Source: an uncultured Bacteroidales bacterium (lineage in GTDB: Bacteria; Bacteroidota; Bacteroidia; Bacteroidales; FEN-979). From it: a stretch of 64,000 nucleotides of DNA. The position numbers and the translations under genes were made by a program. Positions 15,569 through 23,748 of this stretch are shown in pieces. Numbering within the stretch: position 1 is the stretch's first letter; each line of letters begins with the position of its first letter. The DNA lies in NCBI GenBank assembly GCA_903877385.1, contig CAIRDP010000038.1, positions 1 through 64,000 on the forward strand, read 5' to 3'. Below the pieces are notes generated by a model. The model was not told where the DNA came from. It ran no database searches and worked only from the letters and a program-made list of their open reading frames with translations.

Positions 15569-16177
15569 CTAATTGATTTCTTTGATAATCTGAGCTTTGA
15601 CTTTTTTTATATCTTGTATCACCAGGTGATCGCCTTTCTCGAGCAATTGCTCCAGGCATTCTTTCATCCTGTTATGCATTTGTTGGAAATCTGTGAAGGT
15701 CCTGATTACCGTTTCTTTCCTTGTTTCCTGAAGTTTTGAGATCTCAGCCAGTTGTTCCTTGATGATGGATATCTTTTCACCTGCATCTTCCGACCTGATA
15801 TCCTTTATTCCAAGCAAGCTGTTTTTGAGAGACTGGGCCGTCTCTTTCTGATCTTCAATAAATGTTAAAAACTGGTGTTCTGCTTCCTTTTCTTTTTCAT
15901 CAAGGGCAGAAAGGATGCCCGACATCATGGTGTTGTAATCTTTTTTGCGCAGTGAGCCGTTTTTTGCAAGGGCTTCACAAAGCTTTGCATTCAGAACTTC
16001 CCTTTCTTTTTTCAGATCGTTTAAAGAATGGTGAACATTATCGAACAATGAATGGGACGATTCTGTAATATTCTCAGATGACTGGAAGGCGGTTTGAATT
16101 TTTTGAATCCGGGAGTCATAGGATGTTATGATGTTTTCGAAAAACACATCCAGGTTCAGGTCAGGCCGGTTATTCAT
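15569..16177 (-). CDS. Coiled-coil protein sharing the repeat of the GvpC-like protein
   Basis: 202 residues, nearly all helical. The stretch ALAKNGSLRKKDYNTMMSGI (about 89-108) aligns with the repeat signature of the following 406-residue protein (for example SGETERLSDYNGIMKGI), so the two proteins are related. It is the first gene after gvpA. The region just before its ATG is a tetranucleotide repeat instead of a normal leader. It may be a second outer-surface or regulatory protein. The function is inferred from place and shared repeat only. Confidence 0.8.
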   Translation of the reverse strand: MNNRPDLNLDVFFENIITSYDSRIQKIQTAFQSSENITESSHSLFDNVHHSLNDLKKEREVLNAKLCEALAKNGSLRKKDYNTMMSGILSALDEKEKEAEHQFLTFIEDQKETAQSLKNSLLGIKDIRSEDAGEKISIIKEQLAEISKLQETRKETVIRTFTDFQQMHNRMKECLEQLLEKGDHLVIQDIKKVKAQIIKEIN

Positions 16178-16178
16178 A

Positions 16179-16226
16179 TTGATTGATTGATTGATTGACT
16201 GATTGACTGATTGACTGATTGATTGT
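16179..16226. repeat. Tetranucleotide repeat (GATT/GACT)n directly upstream of the 202-residue protein
   Basis: About twelve 4-base units, ATTG/ACTG variants, fill the 48 bases immediately before the start codon at 16177. On the coding strand this reads CAAT/CAGT units up to the ATG. A change in unit number would alter the leader length and possibly translation. Confidence 0.85.
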
Positions 16227-16313
16227 TATGGCGAAAAAAAATCTTGGTAAACCATGCTTTCGGGATTGTAACCTTTAAGGATGTTTTAGCAAGAATAATA
16301 CTTAACGGCAAGC

Positions 16314-16520
16314 TTATGCAGCTTTTGCAGTTAATCCGATTGCTTCTGCATACTTCAGGTATGTTTCAACAGAGGCAACGACTACCCTTGCTTCAATTGC
16401 AAGCAGTTCGATACCAACTAATGATACTCTTACCCAGGCATCGACAACGACACCCTTGTCGAGGATACGGTCGATCACCTCAACGAGGCTGGATGAACCG
16501 ATGGTTTTTTCTACTGCCAT
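16314..16520 (-). CDS. gvpA: Major gas vesicle shell protein GvpA
   Basis: 68 residues. It has the highly conserved GvpA core: [53 protein letters not shown]. GvpA forms the ribbed, gas-permeable shell. It is the only true gvpA here; the two other GvpA-family genes are the GvpJ and GvpS types. The start has a strong AGGAG ribosome binding site 9 bases upstream. A candidate sigma-54 promoter lies about 80 bases upstream, and a terminator separates it from the regulator gene, so gvpA appears to begin its own transcript. Confidence 0.97.
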   Translation of the reverse strand: MAVEKTIGSSSLVEVIDRILDKGVVVDAWVRVSLVGIELLAIEARVVVASVETYLKYAEAIGLTAKAA

Positions 16521-16598
16521 TTGTTTAATCTCCTATTATTGGTTAATTGTGACCGTGCTTTACGTGAGGGACGGTTTACCTCTTATGCAGGAAGACTA

Positions 16599-16615
16599 CA
16601 CAAAGGGCGGGCCAG
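16599..16615 (-). promoter_or_regulatory. Candidate sigma-54 promoter of gvpA
   Basis: On the minus strand the site reads CTGGCCCGCCCTTTGTG. Against TGGCACG-N4-TTGCW it keeps the -24 GG, most of the -24 block and the TTG of the -12 block with exact spacing; the C of the -12 GC is replaced by T. It lies about 80 bases before the gvpA ATG, just downstream of a gene for a sigma-54 activator. Sequence and context agree, but no experimental support exists here. Confidence 0.65.
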
Positions 16616-16631
16616 AAATTTTCACACACTT

Positions 16632-16668
16632 GAAAAATAAAAAAAAGCCTCAGTTAATGATCTGAAGC
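16632..16668 (-). terminator. Rho-independent terminator after the sigma-54 activator gene
   Basis: On the minus strand a 7-bp stem GCTTCAG/CTGAGGC (one G-U pair) with an 8-base loop is followed by eight T, one A and five T. It would end the kinase-regulator transcript before gvpA. Confidence 0.72.
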
Positions 16669-16777
16669 TTAAGGCAAAAAAAAATAATTATTTTTTGGGG
16701 TTGCTGTTTTTCTGATTGGAGAGATTGGGAAGGGGGAGCTTTTTTTTCAGTAAAATCGCGCAAGTACGTGAAAACGC

Positions 16778-18169
16778 TTAACTTTCTTTCTTATCTATCC
16801 TGATATCGTATTTTTTCATTTTTCTGCTGAGCGCATCACGATGTATGCCTAGTGTATCAGCGGCTTTCTGTTGATTATAGCCTGAACTTTTGAGGGCCTT
16901 CCTGATCAGGTCAATCTCATTTCCTTTTATATTGATTGAAGCTGATTGCTCTTTTACCGGCACATTCTCATTGGGCTTTACAGGGAAATCCTTTGTGCCC
17001 AACAGGCTTCCCTTGCAAAGTATGATCGCTCTTTCGGTCATATTCCTTAATTCTCTTACATTACCGGGAAAATCGTATTGCTGGAGCAGATCATAAACTT
17101 CTTTGGAAACATGGATATTCGGTTTGTTAAACCTTGTTGAGTAAAGCTCGACAAAATGAGCCAGCAGTGGTTTGATGTCTTCGGGTCTTTCCCTCAGTGC
17201 AGGAATATGTATATGCAATGTATTGAGCCGGTGAAGAAGGTCGAGCCTGAATTTTCTCTTTTCCACTCGTTTTTTTATATCATGGTTTGTAGCTGATATA
17301 ACCCTGAAGTCGGTGCGGATCGTGTGAGTGTCGCCCACCCTCGTAATTACTTTTTCTTCGGTGGCTCGCAGAATCTTTGCCTGGAGGGCTAATGGCATAT
17401 CGGCGATTTCGTCCAGAAACAATGTCCCTTTATTACATACTTCAAAGAAACCCATTTTATCGGCGATGGCGCCGGTAAACGATCCCTTTTTATGTCCGAA
17501 AAATTCACTTTCCAGAAGAGTTTCCGTGATTGCACTACTGTTAACGGCGCAAAAAATAGAGTCTTTCCTTAAACTTGAATAGTGAATGATCCTGGCAATA
17601 TTTTCTTTGCCTGTACCGCTCTCACCGGTAATCAGTACATTGGCGTCGGGATAATTTGCAGCAGTCATTGCCTGCTCGAACACTTCCAGTATCTGGGGGC
17701 TAAGGCCTATAAACTGACGGTCGATCTTTTCTTCCAGGGTCTTTGATATCAGCGAATTCCTTTCTTCAATCAGTTTCAGTTTCCTGTGCAGTTGAAGGTA
17801 CTTCTGGGTGCGTTCAATGGCAATCTGAATATCAATATACCTGAAGGGCTTTCGTAAATAATCAAAGGCCCCGAAACGCATGGCTTTGATCACTGTATCC
17901 ATGTCGCCATGGGCCGAAATGATGATCACTTCCATTGCCGGATATTGAATTTTCACCTCTTTAAGGATATCCAGTCCATTTACCCCTGGTAAGCGGACAT
18001 CCAGGATCAGGAGGTCAATCTCATGATCCTGTAATATTTTTCTTCCTTCTTCAGCCGTGTTGGCTTCAAATGATTCATAATCGGAGCCCTGAAAAAATCC
18101 GCTCAATTCTTCCGTGAATTGTTTTTCATCATCAAGGATCAGGATTTTAATTTTTTCCTGTATAGCCAT
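16778..18169 (-). CDS. NtrC-family sigma-54 response regulator
   Basis: 463 residues in three parts. Receiver domain 1-125 with phospho-acceptor Asp57 (LLILDVRLPGVNG) and the conserved Lys in YLRKPF; AAA+ domain with Walker A GESGTGKE (182-189), the sigma-54 contact loop GSFTGA (229-234; consensus GAFTGA) and Walker B LFLDEI (250-255); a C-terminal Fis-type helix-turn-helix (about 415-460: NQQKAADTLGIHRDALSRKM). The gene starts 2 bases after the hybrid kinase stop, so the two form a two-component pair. It sits directly before gvpA, and a sigma-54-like site precedes gvpA, so it is the likely activator of vesicle production. An NtrC-type regulator is also known in the Serratia gas vesicle cluster. 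Confidence 0.96.
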   Translation of the reverse strand: MAIQEKIKILILDDEKQFTEELSGFFQGSDYESFEANTAEEGRKILQDHEIDLLILDVRLPGVNGLDILKEVKIQYPAMEVIIISAHGDMDTVIKAMRFGAFDYLRKPFRYIDIQIAIERTQKYLQLHRKLKLIEERNSLISKTLEEKIDRQFIGLSPQILEVFEQAMTAANYPDANVLITGESGTGKENIARIIHYSSLRKDSIFCAVNSSAITETLLESEFFGHKKGSFTGAIADKMGFFEVCNKGTLFLDEIADMPLALQAKILRATEEKVITRVGDTHTIRTDFRVISATNHDIKKRVEKRKFRLDLLHRLNTLHIHIPALRERPEDIKPLLAHFVELYSTRFNKPNIHVSKEVYDLLQQYDFPGNVRELRNMTERAIILCKGSLLGTKDFPVKPNENVPVKEQSASINIKGNEIDLIRKALKSSGYNQQKAADTLGIHRDALSRKMKKYDIRIDKKES

Positions 18170-18171
18170 TT

Positions 18172-21100
18172 CTAGTTTTGTGTTTGAATGTCAATCAGAA
18201 GCCTGATTTTTGTTCCCTTTAATTTATCACTTGTTATTTCAATGAGTCCGTTCATTTCCTTCATTATCTGATAACAAATCGATAGCCCAAGCCCGGTCCC
18301 TTTTCCTTCCTCCTTGGTAGTATAAAACGGGAGCATGATATTATGAATGTCTTCATTGCTTATACCTATTCCATTATCTGTGATTTCAACAATAATGCTT
18401 TGATTTTCGTGGTAGGATCTGATACCCACCAGCATCTGGTACTTTTCATCCTGTTTGCCGTTTTTTTCCATAACTGCATCTTTGGCATTGACCAGCAAAT
18501 TGAGGATAACCTGTTCAAATTTATAAGTATTGCCAATGATCGGGGGAATTTCCTTGGCAAGCTGAAGGTCCATCCTTATACCATGGTGCTTGAACTGTTC
18601 AACAACCATGGAAGAGGCATTTATAATGCTAAGGTTAACATTAAAGGAGGTTTGAAGGTAATCGTCATGGGTTCTTGAAAAGGCCCTGACATGATCAATA
18701 ATATCGCGGATACGGGTCAGGTTTTCGAAGATTTTATCTGACTTCTTTTTCAGGAATTCCAAATCAATAGTTTCGTTTCTTTCCGATTCAAATATCATTT
18801 TATCCATTACCATTGAAATGATATTCAAAGGCTGGTTTATCTCATGCGCCATGCCTGCAGCCATTTCTCCAAGAGTTGACATACGGTCGGCATGCATCTG
18901 CTTAGCCTCTGTTTTCTTGCGCTGTGAGATATCGCGAAGTATAATCATATAGGCAAGTGGCAACCCATGCGGGTCCTGGATTAAGGTGACACTGGTTTCG
19001 GCAGCGAAAAGGGTATGATTCTTTTTTCTGATTTTCAGGCCAATATTCTGAATAAGCCCTTCGTTCATGGTTTTTTCAATGATTTCGGCGATGGTGTCTT
19101 TTTCATCCGACGGAATGAACCTGAAAAAATCCTTACCTAACAGCTCGTCTCTGGTTGCGGCGCCCATAATTTCAAGACCGATTTCAGAGACCTCGGTAAT
19201 AATCCCATTCATGTCGATCAACAGAATGCCATCGGGGGAAGCATTCAGCATAGTCTTGTATTTTTCCTCACTTACTTTAACTGCCAGCTCTGCTATCTTA
19301 CGTTCAGTAATATCAACCATGACGGTAAGAAATAAATTTTTTCCCTGGCTTTCGATAAGTTCACCTGAGAACAGCCCGTTTAAGATCCTGCCCGATTTGG
19401 TTTTTACCTGTAGCTCGACATCCTGGAGAACCGTATTTTTCTGTAATTCAGCGGCAGCAGTCCTCTGTTGTTCAAGCTTTATGAAAAGCCCCAGTTCTTC
19501 GGATGTTTTTCCGATTACTTCCTCCCTGGTATATCCTGTTTTGATCAGGAATTCGTTGTTAACATCGGTAAATACCTGTCCGGGGACCGAACTGATGGCT
19601 ATCAGGGTTGGGTTGTTATAGAAGATCTTGTTGAATTTCTGCAAGGCTTCCTGTTCAGCGCTAAGGTCTTTTGAAATACCGAAGATGCAGTCTTTGCCAT
19701 TCCATTTGCCAAGCCACGCCCTGGTTTCTACCGGTACAAAAGACCCGTCTTTCCTGGCAAGGGGCAATGGGCAGGAGTCGCGTGTGCCAGCAAACATTTC
19801 AGCAAAGATCTGGGTTGCCTCATCCCGCTTCTCGGCAGGATGCATCTCGGGCACATGCATGCACAGCAGTTCGTCCCTGGTATATCCCAGCTTTTCAAGC
19901 ACCGCATTATTGATGTATATAATTTCCCCCTTTAGATTGCCTACAATGATCATGTCGCTCATGGTTTCGAAAAACGTGCGAAAATTGGCCTCGCTCGATT
20001 TCAATTTTTCCTCAAGCTCCTTTTGCTCCGTGATATCCCAGTTGGTGCCGATCAGGCGCAGAGGGTTCCCCGATTCATCCCGTATTACGTCGGCAAGCGC
20101 CCTAACATTACGGATTGCCCCATCGGGCCAGCAAACGCGGAATTCGGTATCAAACTCCTTTTCACCTCGCATCGCCATCCTGATCTCATTGTCCCCTTTT
20201 TCCTTGTCGTCGGGATGAACACCTTCAAGCCATGATTTGTATGCATGGCTGAAATTCTTTTTATCAAGTCCATAAAGGGCGAACATATGATCGTCCCAGG
20301 TCAGGTTGTTATTTACGATATCATAGTCCCATACGCCTACACCACCTGCGCGCGTTGCCAGTTCCAGGCGTGCAGATGTACGTTTCAGCTCTTCCTCCAT
20401 GTGTTTGCGTTCGGTGATGTCGACTATGTTTAACAGTACCTGTTTACCGTTCTCCGAAAGCACACCTTCGATATGCATAAACTTTGGCTGGTTGCCCGTT
20501 AATTCCAGCATCACTTCGCATTTTTCTTTCGATTTGCCTGTTGATACATTAACGAAAAAAGAGTTGAAGACCGTTATGGAAGTCTTTGCAATGAAAAAGC
20601 CGAATTGCCTCCCTACCAGTTCTGAACATTCCTCGCCAAGCATGAGAGCCCCGCTAAGGTTAAGGTCCTGGATGGTTTTATCAGGTGAGAGAGTGAAATA
20701 CCCTGTTGGGGCAAAATCATACAGTTCGGAATATTTGACGGAAGCAAGTTCTGCCGCAGCTTTTGCAATATTGAGTTCCTCGGCGTTTTTTTTCAGTTGA
20801 GCGGCGTCACTGAGGATCTTCTGTTTCTGATTGAAAAGATCAAGAAACACCCTGATCTTGCTCCCGAATATTTCATGGTCAACAGGCTTAAAGATATAAT
20901 CCACTGCGCCTGAAGAATAACCTTCATAGATATTGGATTCGATATAATAATCGCCTGTAAGAAAAATTATAGGGATCTTTTCACCCGGCCTTAACTTCAT
21001 TATTGCTTTGGCAAGTTCAAACCCGTCCATAACAGGCATCCTTACATCGATTATGGCGAGGGCCAATTCCACTCCATTAATTTTTTCCAAAGCTTCATGG

Positions 21101-21243
21101 CCCGATGATGCCTGGAACAATACCAGGTTCATTCCCTTAAGAATGATTTTGATGTAATGCAGTTGCTCGGGATCATCATCGACAATCAGGAGGTTTGGAA
21201 GGTGCTTCATAAGTTCTGTAATAAAAATGGATGATCCGGGCAT
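18172..21243 (-). CDS. Receiver-PAS(n) hybrid sensor histidine kinase
   Basis: 1023 residues, cytoplasmic (no membrane segment). An N-terminal receiver domain (about 15-130, Asp66 in AIIDVRMPVMDG) is followed by about five PAS/PAC units (for example near 175-280, 285-410, 415-530, 535-650, 655-775, several ending DITERK or DITEQK), then HisKA with His800 (MAHEINQPL) and HATPase_c with N-box (LLVNAKDAV), ITDNGIG and GKGTGLGLSI. PAS arrays commonly sense redox, oxygen or small ligands; no haem- or flavin-binding residue can be assigned by eye. An alternative start is Met12. It is paired with the sigma-54 regulator downstream and is the likely input to gas vesicle control. Confidence 0.93.
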   Translation of the reverse strand: MPGSSIFITELMKHLPNLLIVDDDPEQLHYIKIILKGMNLVLFQASSGHEALEKINGVELALAIIDVRMPVMDGFELAKAIMKLRPGEKIPIIFLTGDYYIESNIYEGYSSGAVDYIFKPVDHEIFGSKIRVFLDLFNQKQKILSDAAQLKKNAEELNIAKAAAELASVKYSELYDFAPTGYFTLSPDKTIQDLNLSGALMLGEECSELVGRQFGFFIAKTSITVFNSFFVNVSTGKSKEKCEVMLELTGNQPKFMHIEGVLSENGKQVLLNIVDITERKHMEEELKRTSARLELATRAGGVGVWDYDIVNNNLTWDDHMFALYGLDKKNFSHAYKSWLEGVHPDDKEKGDNEIRMAMRGEKEFDTEFRVCWPDGAIRNVRALADVIRDESGNPLRLIGTNWDITEQKELEEKLKSSEANFRTFFETMSDMIIVGNLKGEIIYINNAVLEKLGYTRDELLCMHVPEMHPAEKRDEATQIFAEMFAGTRDSCPLPLARKDGSFVPVETRAWLGKWNGKDCIFGISKDLSAEQEALQKFNKIFYNNPTLIAISSVPGQVFTDVNNEFLIKTGYTREEVIGKTSEELGLFIKLEQQRTAAAELQKNTVLQDVELQVKTKSGRILNGLFSGELIESQGKNLFLTVMVDITERKIAELAVKVSEEKYKTMLNASPDGILLIDMNGIITEVSEIGLEIMGAATRDELLGKDFFRFIPSDEKDTIAEIIEKTMNEGLIQNIGLKIRKKNHTLFAAETSVTLIQDPHGLPLAYMIILRDISQRKKTEAKQMHADRMSTLGEMAAGMAHEINQPLNIISMVMDKMIFESERNETIDLEFLKKKSDKIFENLTRIRDIIDHVRAFSRTHDDYLQTSFNVNLSIINASSMVVEQFKHHGIRMDLQLAKEIPPIIGNTYKFEQVILNLLVNAKDAVMEKNGKQDEKYQMLVGIRSYHENQSIIVEITDNGIGISNEDIHNIMLPFYTTKEEGKGTGLGLSICYQIMKEMNGLIEITSDKLKGTKIRLLIDIQTQN

Positions 21244-21276
21244 TCTTATCAGATGCTAAGGGCGACCCATTATTAA

Positions 21277-21308
21277 CAAATGTACAATAAAAAACAGAAA
21301 AGGTCAAC
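21277..21308 (-). promoter_or_regulatory. Bacteroidota-type promoter of the kinase-regulator pair
   Basis: On the minus strand GTTG (-33-like) is followed after 20 bases by TACATTTG, matching the TTTG/TANNTTTG pattern. It lies about 35 bases before the kinase ATG and overlaps the end of the upstream DUF5916 gene by a few bases. Confidence 0.62.
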
Positions 21309-23748
21309 CTGGCTTCTTCTTAGGCTTGAAATACAAGGCATCAAGGTAATACAGTAAACGGATGGAAAGGCTGTTTGAGGCCGGAGAGATTATGGTGTTA
21401 TGAAAATTATCGAAGAAATTTCTAACGATAGTATTGTTGCTGTTCGTAATGGCATTCTTCCACATGAATGAAAGCTGGCTCCCGGGGGCGAAATTCCAGG
21501 TGTAAGTAAAATCAATGTTAAAGAGATTGTAATTCAGGTCAACATCGCCTTTGTAATTGTTTGGCTGAAGGCTGCCGTCGGGCTGCAGGCGGTAAATGGA
21601 ATAGTATGGAGCAAGCACCCAGTAATGCCTCACTTTTATATCAAGGCTCATAGCCGAATTGAACATAAAATTTCCCTGCAGCGTATTGGTCACGATCTGC
21701 CTGTCCCTTCGTCCGAACAATATCACCTGTTCCCCCGAAGAACTAACGGAATCCATAACAAATCCCACGTCATTGAATATCTTTGCGAAATCTATCGAAT
21801 AATAGAAAAACAAGCGGTTACTGACCCTGAACCTTGGCCCTATCCCTGCGTCGAAACCACTGGTGGCCCTTGATGAAACAACATAGAGCGTGGCCCAGGC
21901 ATCAAGAGCGAATTTTTTCCGGTAGTCGCTAGAGATCCATATGTTGGGAGTAAGAGTTGCCGGCGACAGGTACATCCATCCGCCGACCCTGGGCTCGTAA
22001 TAGTCATTCCCGGTGATGGGCTGAGCCGCAACATTCAAGCCGTATGTCATGTATTTCCTGTCGGTAGCCTGCCCAACATAGTTAATCGTAAATGAGGCAT
22101 AGGCGAGATTGGCATAAAGGCAATTATAGGAAAACCTGAGGCTGTCATACCAGTTCAGCAGCTTCCAGAAAGGCTTGTAAAAATTGTACTGAAGAGTGAC
22201 CGAATTGTCGAATTTATTATTTACAGGGTCATACCCCATATCGTTCTGGTCGTAGGTCGGAGTTTCAAGGGACTGGGCAAATGAATAAAGGAAGCTGCCT
22301 CTGATCTTTCCGAAAGCCAGGTCGTATTTGTACCCGAAATCAGGCGTGGCATGTGAAAAATATTTCTGGCTCACGTAAGCATCGCCAGTAAGATCATAGG
22401 TGTATTTTTTATTGGCAAGTTTGAACTGTATTCCTGTAACATTTGCCGTATAGCCTTCGGTAGGCATGAAGTAATTCGTATTCAGAACATCAAACCAGGA
22501 ATTGTTCTTAAGGTTCTGGTCAAAGACGATCATGTTGTAATTTGTAAAACCCTGGGTAAGGATTTTGCGCGAATCTCCTGTTTCCACATTATCCGCAGTG
22601 GCCCATGTATTTGCAGTCATTGCATTGAAGACTCCTATCCCCAGTCCTTTTGCAGTGCGGCCGCTTATTTTCGTCGCATTGATAAGCTTTGTTTGCATCG
22701 GGTTACTGCTCACAGTTTCATTCGAATCAAGCCCTGCATAAGGCTTATTGTAGCCTTTGGGCAATGCACCTATCCTCCTGGAATAGAAAATCCCGGATTT
22801 GTTGAACAATTCGGTACCTTCGGTGAAGAACTGCCGTTTTTCGTCATACCTGATCTCGTAGGGAGTGAAGTTGTATATCTTATCATCCGAAGGAACCTGC
22901 CCGAAATCGGGGATAAGGGTCATATCCATGGTGAATGACTGGTTTATCCCGTATTTAAGATCAGCCCCCACATTATAGGTATATTGCCAGGCAGCAGCGC
23001 CCGGGTTTTTCTCCATATAACCTGAAATGTAAGGAGTCAATGAAAGACGAAGGGGAGGCTTTACATCGGTGATTCCCTGCAGCAATCCTCCCTGGTTTAC
23101 ATAACCCTGGACTTTTGAATCTACAAAATTCCAGGTGTCATTCTCTCTTGTCCTGCGGATGTCGCGCTGGCAGTTGACACCCCATTCCTGTATATCTTTC
23201 TTTGGGAACCTGAGGGCCGAATAGGGGATACGCATTTCAACAACCCATCCCTGCTTATTGACCCTGGCCTTGCTTTCCCATACCGCATCCCAGCTCATGT
23301 CGGGATAGTCGCTGTAAGTGCTGTGAAGCTGGAAGTCCCCCTGTACGTCGGAAACGTATACCTGGAAACAGAATGCATTAAGCCCGTCGTTGAAAGGGCA
23401 AAGCATTAGCATGAAATAATCGGCGTTCAGCATCTGTGAGTCCCTCAGTCCAAGTTGCCTGGGAATGCTGTCGGGATGCGTATCGTACATCATCGCCCCA
23501 ACATAAAGCGCCGTATTGTCGTAAAGGAACCTTACCTCTGTCGCAAAAGAAACTGCAGAACCGTTGTACGGAATCCTCTGGATGAAATTCCCGGCAGGCA
23601 CAGCCTTTTGCCATGCTTCCTCATCAAGAAACCCGTCAATTTTAATGGAAGCATTAGTCCTCACTGCTTCCGCGACTTTCTTTACAGCCTGCCCTGAGGC
23701 ATAAAGCGAAATAGTGAAAGGAAGTAATAAGGCCAGCAGAAACCTCAT
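21304..23748 (-). CDS. DUF5916 outer-membrane protein with N-terminal CBM9-like domain
   Basis: 814 residues. A signal peptide (FLLALLLPFTISLYASGQA) is followed by a carbohydrate-binding-like domain of CBM9 type (about 30-215: IKIDGFLDEEAWQKA, then FLYDNTALYVGAMMYD, WVVEMRIPYSALRFP), and then a long segment rich in aromatic, alternating strands (YTYNVGADLKYGINQSFTMD and similar) ending in FKPKKKPG, suggesting an outer-membrane beta barrel. The family is widespread in Bacteroidota and its substrate is unknown. It overlaps the macro-domain gene by 4 bases and ends the mtaB-suhB-macro operon. Confidence 0.9.
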   Translation of the reverse strand: MRFLLALLLPFTISLYASGQAVKKVAEAVRTNASIKIDGFLDEEAWQKAVPAGNFIQRIPYNGSAVSFATEVRFLYDNTALYVGAMMYDTHPDSIPRQLGLRDSQMLNADYFMLMLCPFNDGLNAFCFQVYVSDVQGDFQLHSTYSDYPDMSWDAVWESKARVNKQGWVVEMRIPYSALRFPKKDIQEWGVNCQRDIRRTRENDTWNFVDSKVQGYVNQGGLLQGITDVKPPLRLSLTPYISGYMEKNPGAAAWQYTYNVGADLKYGINQSFTMDMTLIPDFGQVPSDDKIYNFTPYEIRYDEKRQFFTEGTELFNKSGIFYSRRIGALPKGYNKPYAGLDSNETVSSNPMQTKLINATKISGRTAKGLGIGVFNAMTANTWATADNVETGDSRKILTQGFTNYNMIVFDQNLKNNSWFDVLNTNYFMPTEGYTANVTGIQFKLANKKYTYDLTGDAYVSQKYFSHATPDFGYKYDLAFGKIRGSFLYSFAQSLETPTYDQNDMGYDPVNNKFDNSVTLQYNFYKPFWKLLNWYDSLRFSYNCLYANLAYASFTINYVGQATDRKYMTYGLNVAAQPITGNDYYEPRVGGWMYLSPATLTPNIWISSDYRKKFALDAWATLYVVSSRATSGFDAGIGPRFRVSNRLFFYYSIDFAKIFNDVGFVMDSVSSSGEQVILFGRRDRQIVTNTLQGNFMFNSAMSLDIKVRHYWVLAPYYSIYRLQPDGSLQPNNYKGDVDLNYNLFNIDFTYTWNFAPGSQLSFMWKNAITNSNNTIVRNFFDNFHNTIISPASNSLSIRLLYYLDALYFKPKKKPG

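Larger units (their letters stand above)
16521..16777. other. Intergenic region between regulator gene and gvpA
   Basis: This is the longest gene-free stretch (257 bases). It holds the gvpA ribosome binding site, the candidate sigma-54 promoter (16599-16615), the terminator (16632-16668) and an A/T-rich segment (16676-16700). Activator binding sites would be expected between about 16680 and 16777, but I could not pick out a convincing palindrome. Confidence 0.6.

Noticed and set aside
16179-16226. CRISPR-like array
   Set aside because: Units are 4 bases without spacers; it is a simple tandem repeat.
16226-16313. Terminator after gvpA
   Set aside because: Only a weak TGGT/ACCA stem before a run of eight T is visible; not convincing, though some attenuation after gvpA would be expected.
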